Assembly: GCA_009746045.1 (NCBI GenBank)
Contig: RPFO01000041.1
Span: 520,721-584,720 of the forward strand
Reading direction: 5' to 3'
DNA from: Mesostigma viride
Taxonomy: Eukaryota > Streptophyta > Mesostigmatophyceae > Mesostigmatales > Mesostigmataceae
Length of the DNA: 64,000 nucleotides
A model generated the notes under the pieces. That model was not told where the DNA came from, made no database searches, and saw only the letters and a program-made list of their open reading frames with translations. Positions 18,605 through 28,937 of this stretch are shown piece by piece. How positions within the stretch are numbered: position 1 is the first letter of the stretch; every line of letters begins with the position of its first letter. The position numbers were made by a program, and so were the translations under genes.

Positions 18605-20337
18605 ACCACATGCTACCATCCTCTGCACATATGGTACCTCCTATGTTAAAGGTTTGACGCCATTCTGACAAGAACTGCTTAAGTTACCACCATTCCAAGA
18701 CGGCCACCCACGAAGACGGTACAAGGAGGTTTTAGTAACCATTTAGCCACACTAGCACCTCCTTCATCAAAGACATCTGCAAACTGACCAAAGCACATAT
18801 AGTTAGTTCTTGCATGCTGACAACAACGCATGCTCAAGGTTGGGGGTCATTGTGACAAGAACTGCTCAGGTTGATGGGCTTCATATGTGACCACCTGACA
18901 AGGCGCTAAGGACCACTAAGTAAGCAGGTAAGCACAATGACACTTCATATGCCATCCAACATGCACCAAAACCATGCTGAATATCAAGGAGACACCAAAA
19001 CCATGCTGAATATGTTTAGAAAGTACAATGGGGTGGCCACGCACCTCATACGCCTTCACCACCCTCGAGCGTGGCCAGCCTTGTATCTATGTGCATAGCA
19101 ATAATGATGGTAGCACTAACATGCCTAACCAGCATTTTCTATGTTTCTCCCATGTTAGAGTGTAAGGTTGATGCCAACCAAGCACATCAACACTATAACA
19201 CTTCCTAAACTGCCCTAACCGGCATGGGCAACAAGCAGGACTATGGAGGGCAAGGAACCAAGTAGGATCATGGTATGCATAGCTTGCATGCAGCCAACCA
19301 TGTCAACCATGGTTGGCTCAGCACATCGTAGTCTTGTCACATCATCATAACAAGGGAAAGCTCAAATAAACTATTAGTGGCAGCTATCTACATGGAGTCA
19401 CACAAATGCAATATCTCCATATTATCATCACCATAACACTTCCATCCCTGCACGATAAAATGCAACGAAACCATTGGCGGCCCTTCAGCGCATGAGCGCT
19501 GTGATGCCGCTGCGAAGAGAGGGTGCGTCACTCTCACACAACAAGAAGCGTCCATACACACAACATCCTTGCCAGAACACGTTTCATGAAATGCCTTAAA
19601 CCTTCCCGAGAAGCTATAGGCTGCGACTGAAGCGGCCCTGACCACAAAATCAACGAAAACAATCTAAAGCTGCCAGGTATTCGACAACACAACGGCAAGC
19701 CACGGCGAGCTAGCTGGCGGAAACTGCCCAAAAAGAACGCAAAAACCTTCGAACGATGAGCTCATAGAAGAAAGCACTGATAGCAGATAACATTCGCGAC
19801 AAATCTGTACCTTGCCCTCGGAAATCCCTCGCCCAGGCGCGCAACAACAGGCGTTCTTCCATGGACAGGTCAGACACGCACTGTGCAGGCCTGAACAATT
19901 ACTTACCGATAATGGCCAAAAATGTGGCAAAAAGCACCCGCTCGGTTAAGAATTCGATGCTGCCGATATTAATGCCTGCTTCACGGTCAGAACAACCACC
20001 AAAACCACGATTTTACTGCCGCTATCATGAATTCTATTTCATTCCGCGCGACCAAAAAATTCAGATTACCCCCCATGCCGATGGCATATAAAAACATCAG
20101 CGATATTGTAAACCAGCTGATTTCCGCCACAAACCAACATCATAAAATCATCGTCTTTAACATTCGAGTAAATATTGAGCATTTCGCTTGCCCTATTGTG
20201 GTAATTTCGCCTGAACGCAGTCGCCATGGCCACTTCCGCTAGGGGTGCGCGCACCGTGCACCCACTTTTCAGAGTAGGGACGGCACCTCGGACGGCGAAT
20301 TTTTTGGCGCCAAGAAATTCGGGCATGTCCTGTCCCC
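18605..20337 (-). mobile_element. TTAA-flanked dispersed element, copy 2 (family A)
   Basis: Homologous along its length to 214-1902 with scattered substitutions and small indels (for example an extra 'AATATCAAGGAGACACC' near 18982). It ends CCCC before TTAA (20338-20341). The sub-terminal 26-bp palindrome is present with one mismatch (20296-20321). The minus-strand frame beginning MATAFRRNYH is conserved. Upstream of 18605 homology is lost. Confidence 0.6.
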
Positions 20338-20394
20338 TTAAAAGGACTCGCTCGCGGTGGCCATCGCTGCACGCAGCACGAAAGGACGCATGTA

Positions 20395-20728
20395 GGCTAG
20401 CGACGCTGGAGTTCGCTTCGTTAGTGCCAGAAATCGCTTCGTTAGTGCCAGAATCGCTTCTTTAGTGTGAATTCGCTTCATTAGTAAGAATACTTACAAT
20501 GAATTCGGCTCGTTAGTCTGACATCATTCAATGTGCTAATCATGCGAATCGTTAGTACGTTACTTCCACTAATGACTCGGGTCTGACTGAAGTCAACGAA
20601 GTCGAAACCCCCCAAATTCGGCAGATTAGTACGAGTATCCGATCGGACCCGGGATCGCAATCTCGAATCGTTAGTGAAATCGAATCACTAATCTACCGAA
20701 TTAGTGAAATCACTAAGGAAGTGAGCTG
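20395..20728. repeat. Cluster of TTAGT/ACTAA motifs
   Basis: At least nine TTAGT, most in TCGCTTCGTTAGTG-like context with a period near 20 at the left edge, and at least three ACTAA in the opposite sense. It ends CACTAAGGAAGTGAGCTGA, whose inverse begins the related sequence at 12250. It resembles sub-terminal transposase-binding arrays of DNA transposons. Confidence 0.45.
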
Positions 20729-20791
20729 ACCCTGTACCCAAAGGATAAGGACCACTAATAAAGTACGCGGCGCGACGCCCAAAAGCATCCA

Positions 20792-22331
20792 ATGCACCAC
20801 AGTACTGTTACGAGGACAACAGTGTCCCAGTTCGAACTACACGTAAACCTAGGAACGACCGAGGCAAAAGACCTAATTTACGTCCGTAACTACAACGAAT
20901 TGTTACGCGACGTAACAAACCCATGTTGTGTCGATATGGCCTTTGGGGAAGATTCTGAGGAAGTGAAAGTTCACGGTTTCGGTACGTGATCTTGCGGATA
21001 TCATTTATCGATTTGTTTTGTTTCCTTTCCCTGAATAGGGCTCTATATCAGTGCTGACCAACCTGCATGGTTTGTCCTGTCATATCATGCAGGGGGGCTC
21101 CATCATGCCAGGGGACCTCGTATCGGAGGATGTAACGACTTTGTCAGACTTGGTTGATAAGGTGGGTGCTTGTCCGTCGAGTTTCCATGAGCATCTTACA
21201 TGGGGTCTAGCTGCAGGTAGACCCTCACCCTTTTATTGAGACTGACATCTACGGCTGATTTCAACGGTGCCCCCCACAAATCTGTTGTCTTTTTTCAGGG
21301 GGCGGCTGCGGCGATGGCTGTTGACAGTGCTGGTCTTTGGTCTGGACTCGAGATGGAAATGGTAAGCATTGAACGATATCCGGATGTCTGCATTTCGCTT
21401 GAAGTTTTAGTGAGCGCATTATGCGAAATATACAAATGTCGACTAATTTTGATTTCCAATGAGCTGTCGTATTCGGTGTTGACAGGTGGGGGGTTCGGCA
21501 TCAGCAGGCGCTGGCGGAGAGGATGAAAACGCTGGAGGAGATGAGGATGGGGGAGACGCTGAGGAAGAAGTGGCTGCGCAGGTACGTTCATCCGCCGCGA
21601 GTTCGGGTGATTTTTTTCGTGCTGAGGGGTATCTCCGCAGAGAGACGATCGTGCAACAATCGAACTGAGGTCAAGTCCCTTCTTGTTGGATTTTTTTTTT
21701 CATGCAGGGGGGGGCTGTCGCTGGGGGTACTGCGGGGGGAAGGCGGCGAGGCCCGTATTGACGTCCGAGCAAAGGGAAAAGCTGGATTCCCGCAAGAAGA
21801 TTGCGAACGATCATATTATCGCTTTTGGCAAGATCATGCTAGGGTCTCCGCCCGAAGGCGTCGATTCCGAGGGACCTGCGGGGGCCGAGTTTCGCAAGTA
21901 CCTGACACGACTTGAGGCGGAAGTCGATGCCGATTTCGATACTGCGGTGTTGGGTGCCGCCACCTTTAAACATGAATTGGCATATGAATTTGTAAATCTG
22001 GTGAGGGCGAAAGCCACCAAGAATTACAAGTGGCAGCCTAAGGAGTACTCAGAGGCAAAGGTTGAGAAGATCGAGAAATTCATGAAGGCTGATTTTCGTC
22101 GTCGGGACGCTCAGGACAAAAGGGCGGTGAATGCGGAGGCAAAGGCTAACAAAAAGAAGAACACGGAGAAGAAGGCGGCAGAGAAGGAGGCGAAGAAGGC
22201 GGAGAAGGAGAAGGCTAAGGAGGCCAAGAAGCAGCAGAAAACTGGACAGGTACGATTGTTGTGAAAATTTAGACCTCTCGCTTCAGGTAGACGCTTACTG
22301 GCTGCGGGACTTGGTGTTCAGTGTCAGTAAG
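20792..22331 (+). pseudogene. Unrecognised multi-exon gene, exons 1-6
   Basis: Exons proposed from open frames and GT-AG sites: 20792-20981, 21052-21161, 21299-21361, 21486-21581, 21708-22249 and 22287-22331. Phases agree at every junction except the start of exon 5, where G-runs leave the frame off by one (a lesion or a sequencing slip in G6-7). Exon 4 is Gly/Asp/Glu-rich. Exon 5 encodes a helical region (about SEQREKLDSRKKIANDHIIA onward) ending in a long Lys/Glu/Ala coiled-coil-like tail. I do not recognise the family. The plus-strand gene continues at 23929. The ATG at 20792 is the first in frame after an upstream stop. A TTAGT cluster lies immediately upstream, so it might belong to a transposon. 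Confidence 0.5.
21203..21226 (+). repeat. Intronic hairpin motif, copy 1
   Basis: GGGTCTA-GCTGCAGG-TAGACCC, a perfect 7-bp inverted repeat in intron 2, followed by CTC and T-rich DNA. Related copies lie at 24363-24386, 24433-24456 and 24518-24543 in another intron of the same gene. Confidence 0.6.
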
Positions 22332-22380
22332 GTATTATTCCAACAGAACTTTGTTCGTCCCTGAACAGCAGTGAACGCCA

Positions 22381-22515
22381 ATACGCCGTATAATACGGTA
22401 AATACGCCGTATTATACAATACGGCGGGGTTTGGCGTACTAACGCACTAGAAATACGCGTATTGCGTTCTCAACGCAAATACGGCGCATAATACGTATTT
22501 TTCGCGTATTATACA
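22381..22515. repeat. TATAATACGG-type palindromic cluster
   Basis: Overlapping inverted and direct copies of CCGTATAATACGG and ATACGCCGTATTATAC. Similar arrays form the sub-termini of the TIR element at 8730-10473, so this marks an end of a related element in intron 6. A matching right end was not found. Confidence 0.45.
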
Positions 22516-22685
22516 GCGCCCGGCACCGGAATTTGGCGCCAGAGCTAGTTTTGGCGTAGCTCATGCAGCCGACAGCCTTGCGCGCCAAAAGTAACCGCCG
22601 CTACCGAAGCTGAGGCCTGAGGCCGAACACTACACAATCATGCGAAAGGTGCTGCCGCCTGTGTACCGGGCAGTTTGGTAGCACA

Positions 22686-23300
22686 GTGCTGGCATTTACT
22701 AGCTGCATGGAAAGTAGAGCGATGGCGCACGGTCGAGGCAAGGAACCTGACCTCGGAATAAACTACATGTCAGAGTCGGAGTACGAAGTGGCCCGAGCAC
22801 GACATCTTGCTAGCTTCTTGGAGCTAGATGATGATGCCGACAACAATGACGGTGGGGACGAGGAGCCTACTGGCCCCGACAACAGTGGGGACGAGGGGGA
22901 TGGTGATGCAAAGCGGGCCAAGGCTGCCGTTTGGGCGTTCGTCAAGAAGGAGCGCATTGTAGTGAACGGCCTGCTGACGAACAACTACAAGCAATCCTGC
23001 CTTCAGTGCGGCATTACCTGGAAGGGGAGCGCCACTAGGGCAAAGCTCCACATCGTGGGCAAGCCTTGGTGCCGGGATGTGAAGCCTTGCCCCAATCCGC
23101 CGAAGGCATATAGGGTGTATTTGCAGGGGATTTTCAGGGCCAAGGACCTGAAGAGGCGTGGCCAAGCGGACCACATGGAGCTCGTGACCAAGCGGCAGGC
23201 CGGCAGCGACTCAGCTGGGATGGCCTCGTGGAGGGCAGCGCCTCTGAGTGGCACGACGCCCAGGTTGGCTCTTCACAATAGCAAGCAGAACTGTAGATAG
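22686..23300 (+). CDS. BED-like zinc-finger protein, no transposase core
   Basis: 204 codons. An acidic Asp/Gly-rich segment (47-75) is followed by a single zinc-finger-like module C105-x2-C108 … H122-x6-C129 preceded by aromatic residues (AVWAFVKK), the order seen in BED fingers of hAT-type transposases. No RNase H-like transposase or dimerisation domain follows. It lies in an intron of the surrounding plus-strand gene, next to the TATAATACGG array, so it is best read as part of an inserted, probably truncated DNA transposon. ATG choice: methionines at 1, 8 and 13 are all possible. Confidence 0.45.
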   Translation: MLAFTSCMESRAMAHGRGKEPDLGINYMSESEYEVARARHLASFLELDDDADNNDGGDEEPTGPDNSGDEGDGDAKRAKAAVWAFVKKERIVVNGLLTNNYKQSCLQCGITWKGSATRAKLHIVGKPWCRDVKPCPNPPKAYRVYLQGIFRAKDLKRRGQADHMELVTKRQAGSDSAGMASWRAAPLSGTTPRLALHNSKQNCR

Positions 23301-23928
23301 ATAGGATTTTACATCTCCTATGATGGTGCATGACGTTGTATGTATGGCATGGTCAGGTGGCTGCCTGCATATGTGTTTATGGCATGGTGCATGACAGACT
23401 GTGTATGGCATGGTGGTTGCCTGCTGCAATGATGCATGTCTCTAGAACTTAAGATAGATGGGATTTTACATCTCATCATGATGCATGTTCATGGCATGGG
23501 TGGTGATGCTACTTGCATTTGTTTATTGCCATGTTGGTTTTGGCCTTTTGGGCTTCTGGGCGGAGGAACTGGACCTTCTTGCCGTATGACTTAGCAATAA
23601 ATTAATGGTTGTCATAATTAAGGAATAAAGAATCACGTCAATTAGCATTAATTAATTAATGTCATGGCATGCATGGCTGCCTGCAATTGTGTTTAGTAGG
23701 GCATGGTGCATGACATTGTATGCATGGAATAAAGATTAGTTCAATTACAAATGGGTGAGTATATATCACACTTTGAACATGCAACTATAGACAACCAAGT
23801 GAGTGTCAATAGGCTATGACCTCTACGTGCATTGCATTGGTATTCATCAAGTTTGAGACATAAGCTAGAGTTTTTGAGAGGCACACCCTTTCCTGGATAG
23901 AGGACTTGAGTGGCGTACCTACGCCAAG

Positions 23929-25588
23929 GTGGACGAAGTTGAAGCAGTTTTGCCTCAGGACATCCACAGCAGTCGGGATGTTTTCAACCTGCTGTGCAAT
24001 ACTGCGATGAAGCTTTACGATCCGAAATTTTTTGAGGAACGGGTCCCGGTACCGTATCTGGTTCTCCGGTACGCTGTGGTGGATGGGAACCACTACTTCA
24101 AGGGGTTGAAGTCGTTTCAGAGGGGCCAGGATGGCGGGTGGGGAGAGGTTCGGGCACTGATGTGCGAGGGTGGGGCGGAGTCCAATTTCGCAAAGACTCC
24201 TAAGGAGGCGGAGCACGCATTCCAGGACCTGTTGCGGAAATTCCGTGGTGGTTACATGGGTACGAATGTCATTCTTCTGAAGGGTGGCGACCTCCTCCCG
24301 TCGTGGAGTGAGCAGCGAAATCTACCTAACCCTAAAGACGAGGTAAGCTATCTATTTTGGCAGGGTCGAGCGGCGGGTAGACCCTCGGAATTTTCGTGGT
24401 GATTTTTTGTGTGCGCTTCAAGTTTTTTGGGAGGGTCTCGCTGCAGCTAGACCCTCTCCTTTTTTTTGTTGGAATTTTCGTTGCGTATTGTCGGCCGTTT
24501 CTTTTTCGAATTTTGTTAGGATCTATCCGCAGCTATACCCCTCGCCTTTTATGGCTGAGTTTTGTCTTTGCTCGCTCGATGTTAATTGATGTCGCAGGCG
24601 GTGCTGACCGGCAAGCTGGAGAAGCTGTTCGACATCGCCAAGGGGGCGAATTCGGAGGACTTAGCCGTGGCGGATCGTACGCTGGGCCAGGCGTTGTTTG
24701 ACGTGTGGAACTACAACAAGCTATATCTATACGGCAAAGTCACGCGTGGGAAGGGCCACTATCTTGCGGATGGCCACTATACCAATCTGCTCACGTACAT
24801 CCTCCCGGCTATGCGGCAAGCGGGGGGAAGGGAAGGGAATGTGGAGCCGGCAGGGGTGGATGTACACGAGGAGGAAGCAGAAGGAAAGAAAAAACCGGCC
24901 CACAGCATTCCTTCAGTGCATTCCGCTTACAGTCGCACGCTGGCCAACACTTTCTCCCTCTGACGCAGGAGCAGACTGATGATCCTGCCTCAACGAAACC
25001 CGCGTCTGAGGAGGTGATGATGCAAAGGTGCAAACTCGCGAATGCAGAGGGGGAGAAGAAAGGCCAGAAGGTCTCTTGGACCGCTTTTAGGAACTTGGCC
25101 AGCCTTCCTATGATGGACGCCGTGATCGATTGCATCATGAGCTGCCAGGTTGGACCGGAAAAGCTCACCAAGTTGGTGGAGTTCGCCAAGGATGTGCTGG
25201 AGTGCCTGCGGCTGACCATTTGCGCCAGATTCAAGGAGGATGTGACGCTGGAAGCGCAATGCAAGGACGCAAAGGGCAAGGAGTTTGTGGCGTCTCGTAT
25301 TTTCGAACTCGTCTTCAATCTCCATCCTCTCCCTCGTCCGGTCGGCAGGCAGGAGATTGTGGCCAGATACCGGCAATTTTGGGATGTGGCCGTCATCATA
25401 ACGAGGAACATCGCCTACCTTCTTAAAGCCAAAAAACACGCCGCACATCTGAGGATTCCGAGAAAGGATCTCATGAGTGGCAAGATCGACTTTCAGGAGA
25501 TTCTGCTAAAAGAGAGCGAGGACAAGACGGTGGGTTTTGCACTTTTGGCTCCGGATGCGTTCAGGAAGTACGCTAAAAAAGTTGGATT
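23929..25588 (+). pseudogene. Unrecognised multi-exon gene, exons 7-9 (to PAT insertion)
   Basis: Exon 7 ends at 24342 (donor GTAAGC) and begins between 23901 and 23929; the frame LEWRTYAKVDEVEAV suggests the earlier start. Exon 8 is 24598 to about 24860, exon 9 starts at 24969 after TGACGCAG, and all share phase 0. The product is globular-looking (IHSSRDVFNLLCNTAMKLYD; IVARYRQFWDVAVIITRNIA). No known domain was recognised. Exon 9 runs without a stop to 25588 (…RKYAKKVG) where the PAT element begins, and continues in frame at 30875. A cellular gene and a transposon-encoded gene are both possible. Confidence 0.55.
24363..24543 (+). repeat. Three tandem intronic hairpin motifs
   Basis: GGGTC-N-GCNGCNG-N-TAGACCCTC units at 24363-24386, 24433-24456 and (degenerate) 24518-24543, each followed by a T-rich stretch with GGAATTTTCG or similar. 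The spacing is 70 and 85 bp, suggesting decayed tandem duplication within the intron. Confidence 0.6.
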
Positions 25589-25653
25589 ACACTTTATGTC
25601 CAAAAAGGCTAGCCTTACCCCCAAACAGGCAACACACAGGGAGGGCGGGTGGG

Positions 25654-26034
25654 AAAACAAAAGAGACCGCCATGAGCTAGGTGAGCAAGCTTTTATCGTG
25701 TTTCAAGGCCAACGGCTCTCTACCAACGGCCAGATCCGGCAACGGCCTCTAAACAGTTTTAGCCGTCAAGTTTTACTTCAGATATTGCTTGTTGCAAACC
25801 CGTCCGCAATCACAGATCTGCTAGGAGAACCTAGACGCAAAAATCCGTCGTCAAGGTACTCAGCACACCGTCAAGGTATGGGCCGCAACAATTAGGCCAT
25901 ATCATCCGTAATACTCGTACACTAGAAGCCTAATCAACCTTATTACGATCACATCACCCAGCTCTATTTCACCTAGCATCAGCGGCTCCCCTTCCGTATC
26001 ACTATAAAGAAACTATGTTCAGAGAACCCCGATT
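25654..26034 (-). repeat. PAT split direct repeat A2
   Basis: 381 bp, apparently identical to 30494-30874. It starts AAAACAAAAGAGACC and ends GAACCCCGATT on the plus strand. Confidence 0.93.
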
Positions 26035-26134
26035 CTATTAACCGTGGAACTCCAGGGTAACCAGACTCTTTATTAAAACAATAAGTAGAGCACATCGGGA
26101 AGTGGCCCTCAACTGGCCATCCTTACCCATGGGA

Positions 26135-26166
26135 ACACTTTATGTCCAAAAAGGCTAGCCTTACCC
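26135..26166 (-). repeat. PAT split direct repeat B1
   Basis: 32 bp (ACACTTTATGTCC…CCTTACCC), identical to B2 at 25589-25620. Confidence 0.9.
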
Positions 26167-26242
26167 TTACATCCCTCCCTGGCGACCCAAGCCAGGGGCA
26201 AAACAAAAACCGGTGGACGCATAAGACAAGAATGAAGGGAAC

Positions 26243-26911
26243 TTAAGAGGAAGGCAGAGAAAAGACGCTCCGCCAAATGCGCGGGGGGCAGGCGGCGATA
26301 GCCCGAACCAGGGCGTCAGGAAGGGTGAGGGCCAAGCTCCGGTGCAATCCCACATAGTGGGCGACAGTTTTGCTGCTGCGCCAGCGACCCCGATGCTGAA
26401 TATCAGCCATGCTGCGCTGCCGCAAAAAATCATAGGTAGCCCCCCCATGCCGCAGCCCGTGAATGGTAAACACCGTGTCGACCCCCAAAGCTTGCGTGGC
26501 CTGATGCCAAACCCGGCTGAACTGGGCATAATCGTAAGGGAACACCCGCTCCCAGGCCGCCTTGCCACGCATACAAGCCCGCAAGAGGGTCTCAGTCATG
26601 ACATCCTCGATCACCACAGACTGCACCTCCCCCTTAGCCGTCTTAGCTGACATCAACAACAAGGCGCCCCGCTGCGAACCCCGCAACCGAACATCAGGCT
26701 GCAAGCGCACATGGCCGACCAACAGGTTGAGCGCCTCCGATACCCGCAGGTATTGTTGGAAAATAACGATGACCATCATAGCCGCACGAGGCTGCCGCTG
26801 GAGCACCATAGTACAAGCAAGCGCAAACGCAGCCTCCCATGGAATGGGGGGGGGGCACGAGGGGGTGCCAACGTGCGCCAGCCAGCCAAAACACTTCGTG
26901 CCAAGGCCCAA
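26243..26911 (-). CDS. yr: PAT tyrosine recombinase (C-terminal catalytic part)
   Basis: Catalytic residues are visible: R56 (YLRVSEALNL), H151-x-x-R154 (HGLRHGGAT), H173…W177 (HRGRW) and Y186 (AHYV), complete for the tyrosine recombinase superfamily, which integrates circular cDNA. The N-terminal recombinase domain is encoded in other frames upstream: the end of the RT frame (ATLMVYHRGLRSFFAWW), then a third frame (PREVRDWALARSVLAGW), entering this frame at a C10 run near 26846. At least two frame changes therefore separate it from RNase H, by mutation, homopolymer error or recoding. Residues before about 22 of the open frame are probably not real. Confidence 0.8.
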   Translation of the reverse strand: MGLGTKCFGWLAHVGTPSCPPPIPWEAAFALACTMVLQRQPRAAMMVIVIFQQYLRVSEALNLLVGHVRLQPDVRLRGSQRGALLLMSAKTAKGEVQSVVIEDVMTETLLRACMRGKAAWERVFPYDYAQFSRVWHQATQALGVDTVFTIHGLRHGGATYDFLRQRSMADIQHRGRWRSSKTVAHYVGLHRSLALTLPDALVRAIAACPPRIWRSVFSLPSS

Positions 26912-28937
26912 TCCCGCACCTCCCGGGGAAGTACAAATTCAGGCCCATAAGCGCATTGACACACAACTGGCGGCTGTAACACCGTGAGTGCGCCCAAGCG
27001 ACATACTCGCAATAGTATTCCTCTATCGTCAAGCCGCGCAACAAGCTGCCAACCCGACCCCGCCGGCTCGCCCACCATGCGAAAAAGGACCTAAGACCCC
27101 GATGGTAAACCATCAAAGTAGCCGGCTTCACCTTGCCCTCAAGAAGGGTCAAGTAGCTAGCGCCAAGCCGAGGCCCGGGATTGGGATGAACACCCTCGCG
27201 AGTCAAATCGCGGACCCACCCGGCCACCGAGGCAGCCATGGAAAGCCCCCGCGAAGGCCCATCCGCAGGCTGAAGCTCACTTGGCGTCCAGACCCATTGT
27301 GAGCGGCTGCCGGTGACCAACGTAAGAGCGCACAACCGGCGGCATTGCTTGTTTAACCGGTAAGAAGAGGAACGCCCTTTAGCCAAGCAGCCCAAAGCGG
27401 CAGTGGAGTCCACTAACCTCACCACCCGCTTACCCCATGTTCCGAGGTTCCGGGCCGAGCGCTCCACCCCCTTCACAGCGGCCCGCACTTCCTTCTCGTT
27501 GATGTGCATGGTCGAATCGCGCCAGCGACTCTTGATCCCTACGCGCCATCGCCCGTGGATGATGGCTTTTTCCGCGGCCTTGGTCAAGGGTCTAGGCCCG
27601 GCATACATGGCCTCACCTGGGGTGAGGAGGGTTGGGTAACCCCGCACCTCCCGGGCCCGAGCTAATTCCGTCACCTCAGCTGGGGCCATCTCAGCGTAGA
27701 CAACCCCCTGCCCAAAACTAGACGCATCCGAGGCCACCACCACCGGAGCCAGGGCAGCCCCCCGGTCCACACGGAGCATGGGGGCCAACGCCATGGCACA
27801 CTCGAGCTCATCGCGCACACCTTGCCACAAAGGTCGCGTTCGCTGGCCCCACCCCTTGAGGTTGATGAACTTAAAACTCTGCTGCCATATGGACAAGCAA
27901 GTGCGGCTGAGCATCTGCAGCCACACCCACCGGCCCACGACGGCCGCCAGCGCCTCAGCGGTAGCGCGTCCCCTCTCGAGGAGTACACGAGTGTGCGCAA
28001 CCACAAGGGTGAGCTGCTTAGCTGTCGGCTCCAACACCCCATCCCGCCGGTGAACAACACCCAGAGCTTCTAGCTCGTCCTCCCCCTCCGGGCTAGCCAT
28101 GATCGTCTTGTCCTTGGAGGGCACAAGGTTGTTAGGCGCGTACCCGTCTTCAATAGCACTCGCGATTAAGCGATTCACCGCCTCGCACGTGCGCCCATTG
28201 CTGACCACCAGGTCATCAATAGTGATGGATACCATAGGGGCAGGGGGGTCCTCAAGGTCGATTTGCATCTCCCTCGTGCTCTCCTCCTTGTACTCGATGG
28301 CTAGGGCGGTTGGGTTACCCCATGCATTCCGAAGCACGGTCAGCTCCCCTACACTTGTGAGGCGGTTCACCTGCCGTCTAGGATCCAAAGCGCCCGTGGC
28401 ATAGAGGACCATCTCATGGATGGCTTCCCCTAGCGCTACAGCGTGGGAGTGCCCCATGGCCAGCACTTTCAGCACTGGCCACACCCTCCTCCGCCGCCCC
28501 GGCAGCCCGACATCGGTGGACCACACATCAGGTAGCCCTTGATAATCCCACCACCACTCCGGCACTTGGATGGTATAGTAATACGAGACCAGATCGCTCT
28601 TGGCCGTGTAGCACCGACCCTTGATATAGACCTCCGAGTATATGCCCAGGTGGGGTAACACCGTCTTAGGGGGGTCCACCCACAGTGCGTTCCCCAACTT
28701 CTTATTCACAATGAGCCTTAACTCCCCCACTCCTTTGGCCACCCCAAAACATCCGTCTACCCACTTTGGCCGCGTCTCTCGGAACTCCACCATCCCCACG
28801 TCCGCTGCCCTCCCCATCAACTTGCCCCACTCCGCCATGGTGCACCCTCGGCTGGGGGCAGGTACATTCCAATACCTCGCACTGGCAGCCACCTCCGGCT
28901 TGATGCAGTTGGCTCGCTGGCGTACACCTCTCGCCAA
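26694..28937 (-). CDS. pol: PAT reverse transcriptase and RNase H, with 2A-like motif
   Basis: 747 codons. RT catalytic Asp at 115 (KSDLVSYYYTI) and 241-242 (ITIDD); RNase H with VVASDASSFGQG, HINEKEVRA, RLVDSTAALG and PADGPSRG; then EGVHPNPGP at 581-589 and the start of the recombinase N-domain (SYLTLLEGKVKPATLMVYH). The NPGP lies exactly between RNase H and recombinase, where a ribosome-skipping 2A peptide would separate them. After about residue 690 the frame is a shadow of the recombinase coding sequence. At the other end the preceding frame (28817-29494) carries plausible upstream RT sequence, implying a shift near 28870-28930. Confidence 0.85.
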   Translation of the reverse strand: MARGVRQRANCIKPEVAASARYWNVPAPSRGCTMAEWGKLMGRAADVGMVEFRETRPKWVDGCFGVAKGVGELRLIVNKKLGNALWVDPPKTVLPHLGIYSEVYIKGRCYTAKSDLVSYYYTIQVPEWWWDYQGLPDVWSTDVGLPGRRRRVWPVLKVLAMGHSHAVALGEAIHEMVLYATGALDPRRQVNRLTSVGELTVLRNAWGNPTALAIEYKEESTREMQIDLEDPPAPMVSITIDDLVVSNGRTCEAVNRLIASAIEDGYAPNNLVPSKDKTIMASPEGEDELEALGVVHRRDGVLEPTAKQLTLVVAHTRVLLERGRATAEALAAVVGRWVWLQMLSRTCLSIWQQSFKFINLKGWGQRTRPLWQGVRDELECAMALAPMLRVDRGAALAPVVVASDASSFGQGVVYAEMAPAEVTELARAREVRGYPTLLTPGEAMYAGPRPLTKAAEKAIIHGRWRVGIKSRWRDSTMHINEKEVRAAVKGVERSARNLGTWGKRVVRLVDSTAALGCLAKGRSSSYRLNKQCRRLCALTLVTGSRSQWVWTPSELQPADGPSRGLSMAASVAGWVRDLTREGVHPNPGPRLGASYLTLLEGKVKPATLMVYHRGLRSFFAWWASRRGRVGSLLRGLTIEEYYCEYVAWAHSRCYSRQLCVNALMGLNLYFPGRCGIGPWHEVFWLAGARWHPLVPPPHSMGGCVCACLYYGAPAAASCGYDGHRYFPTIPAGIGGAQPVGRPCALAA

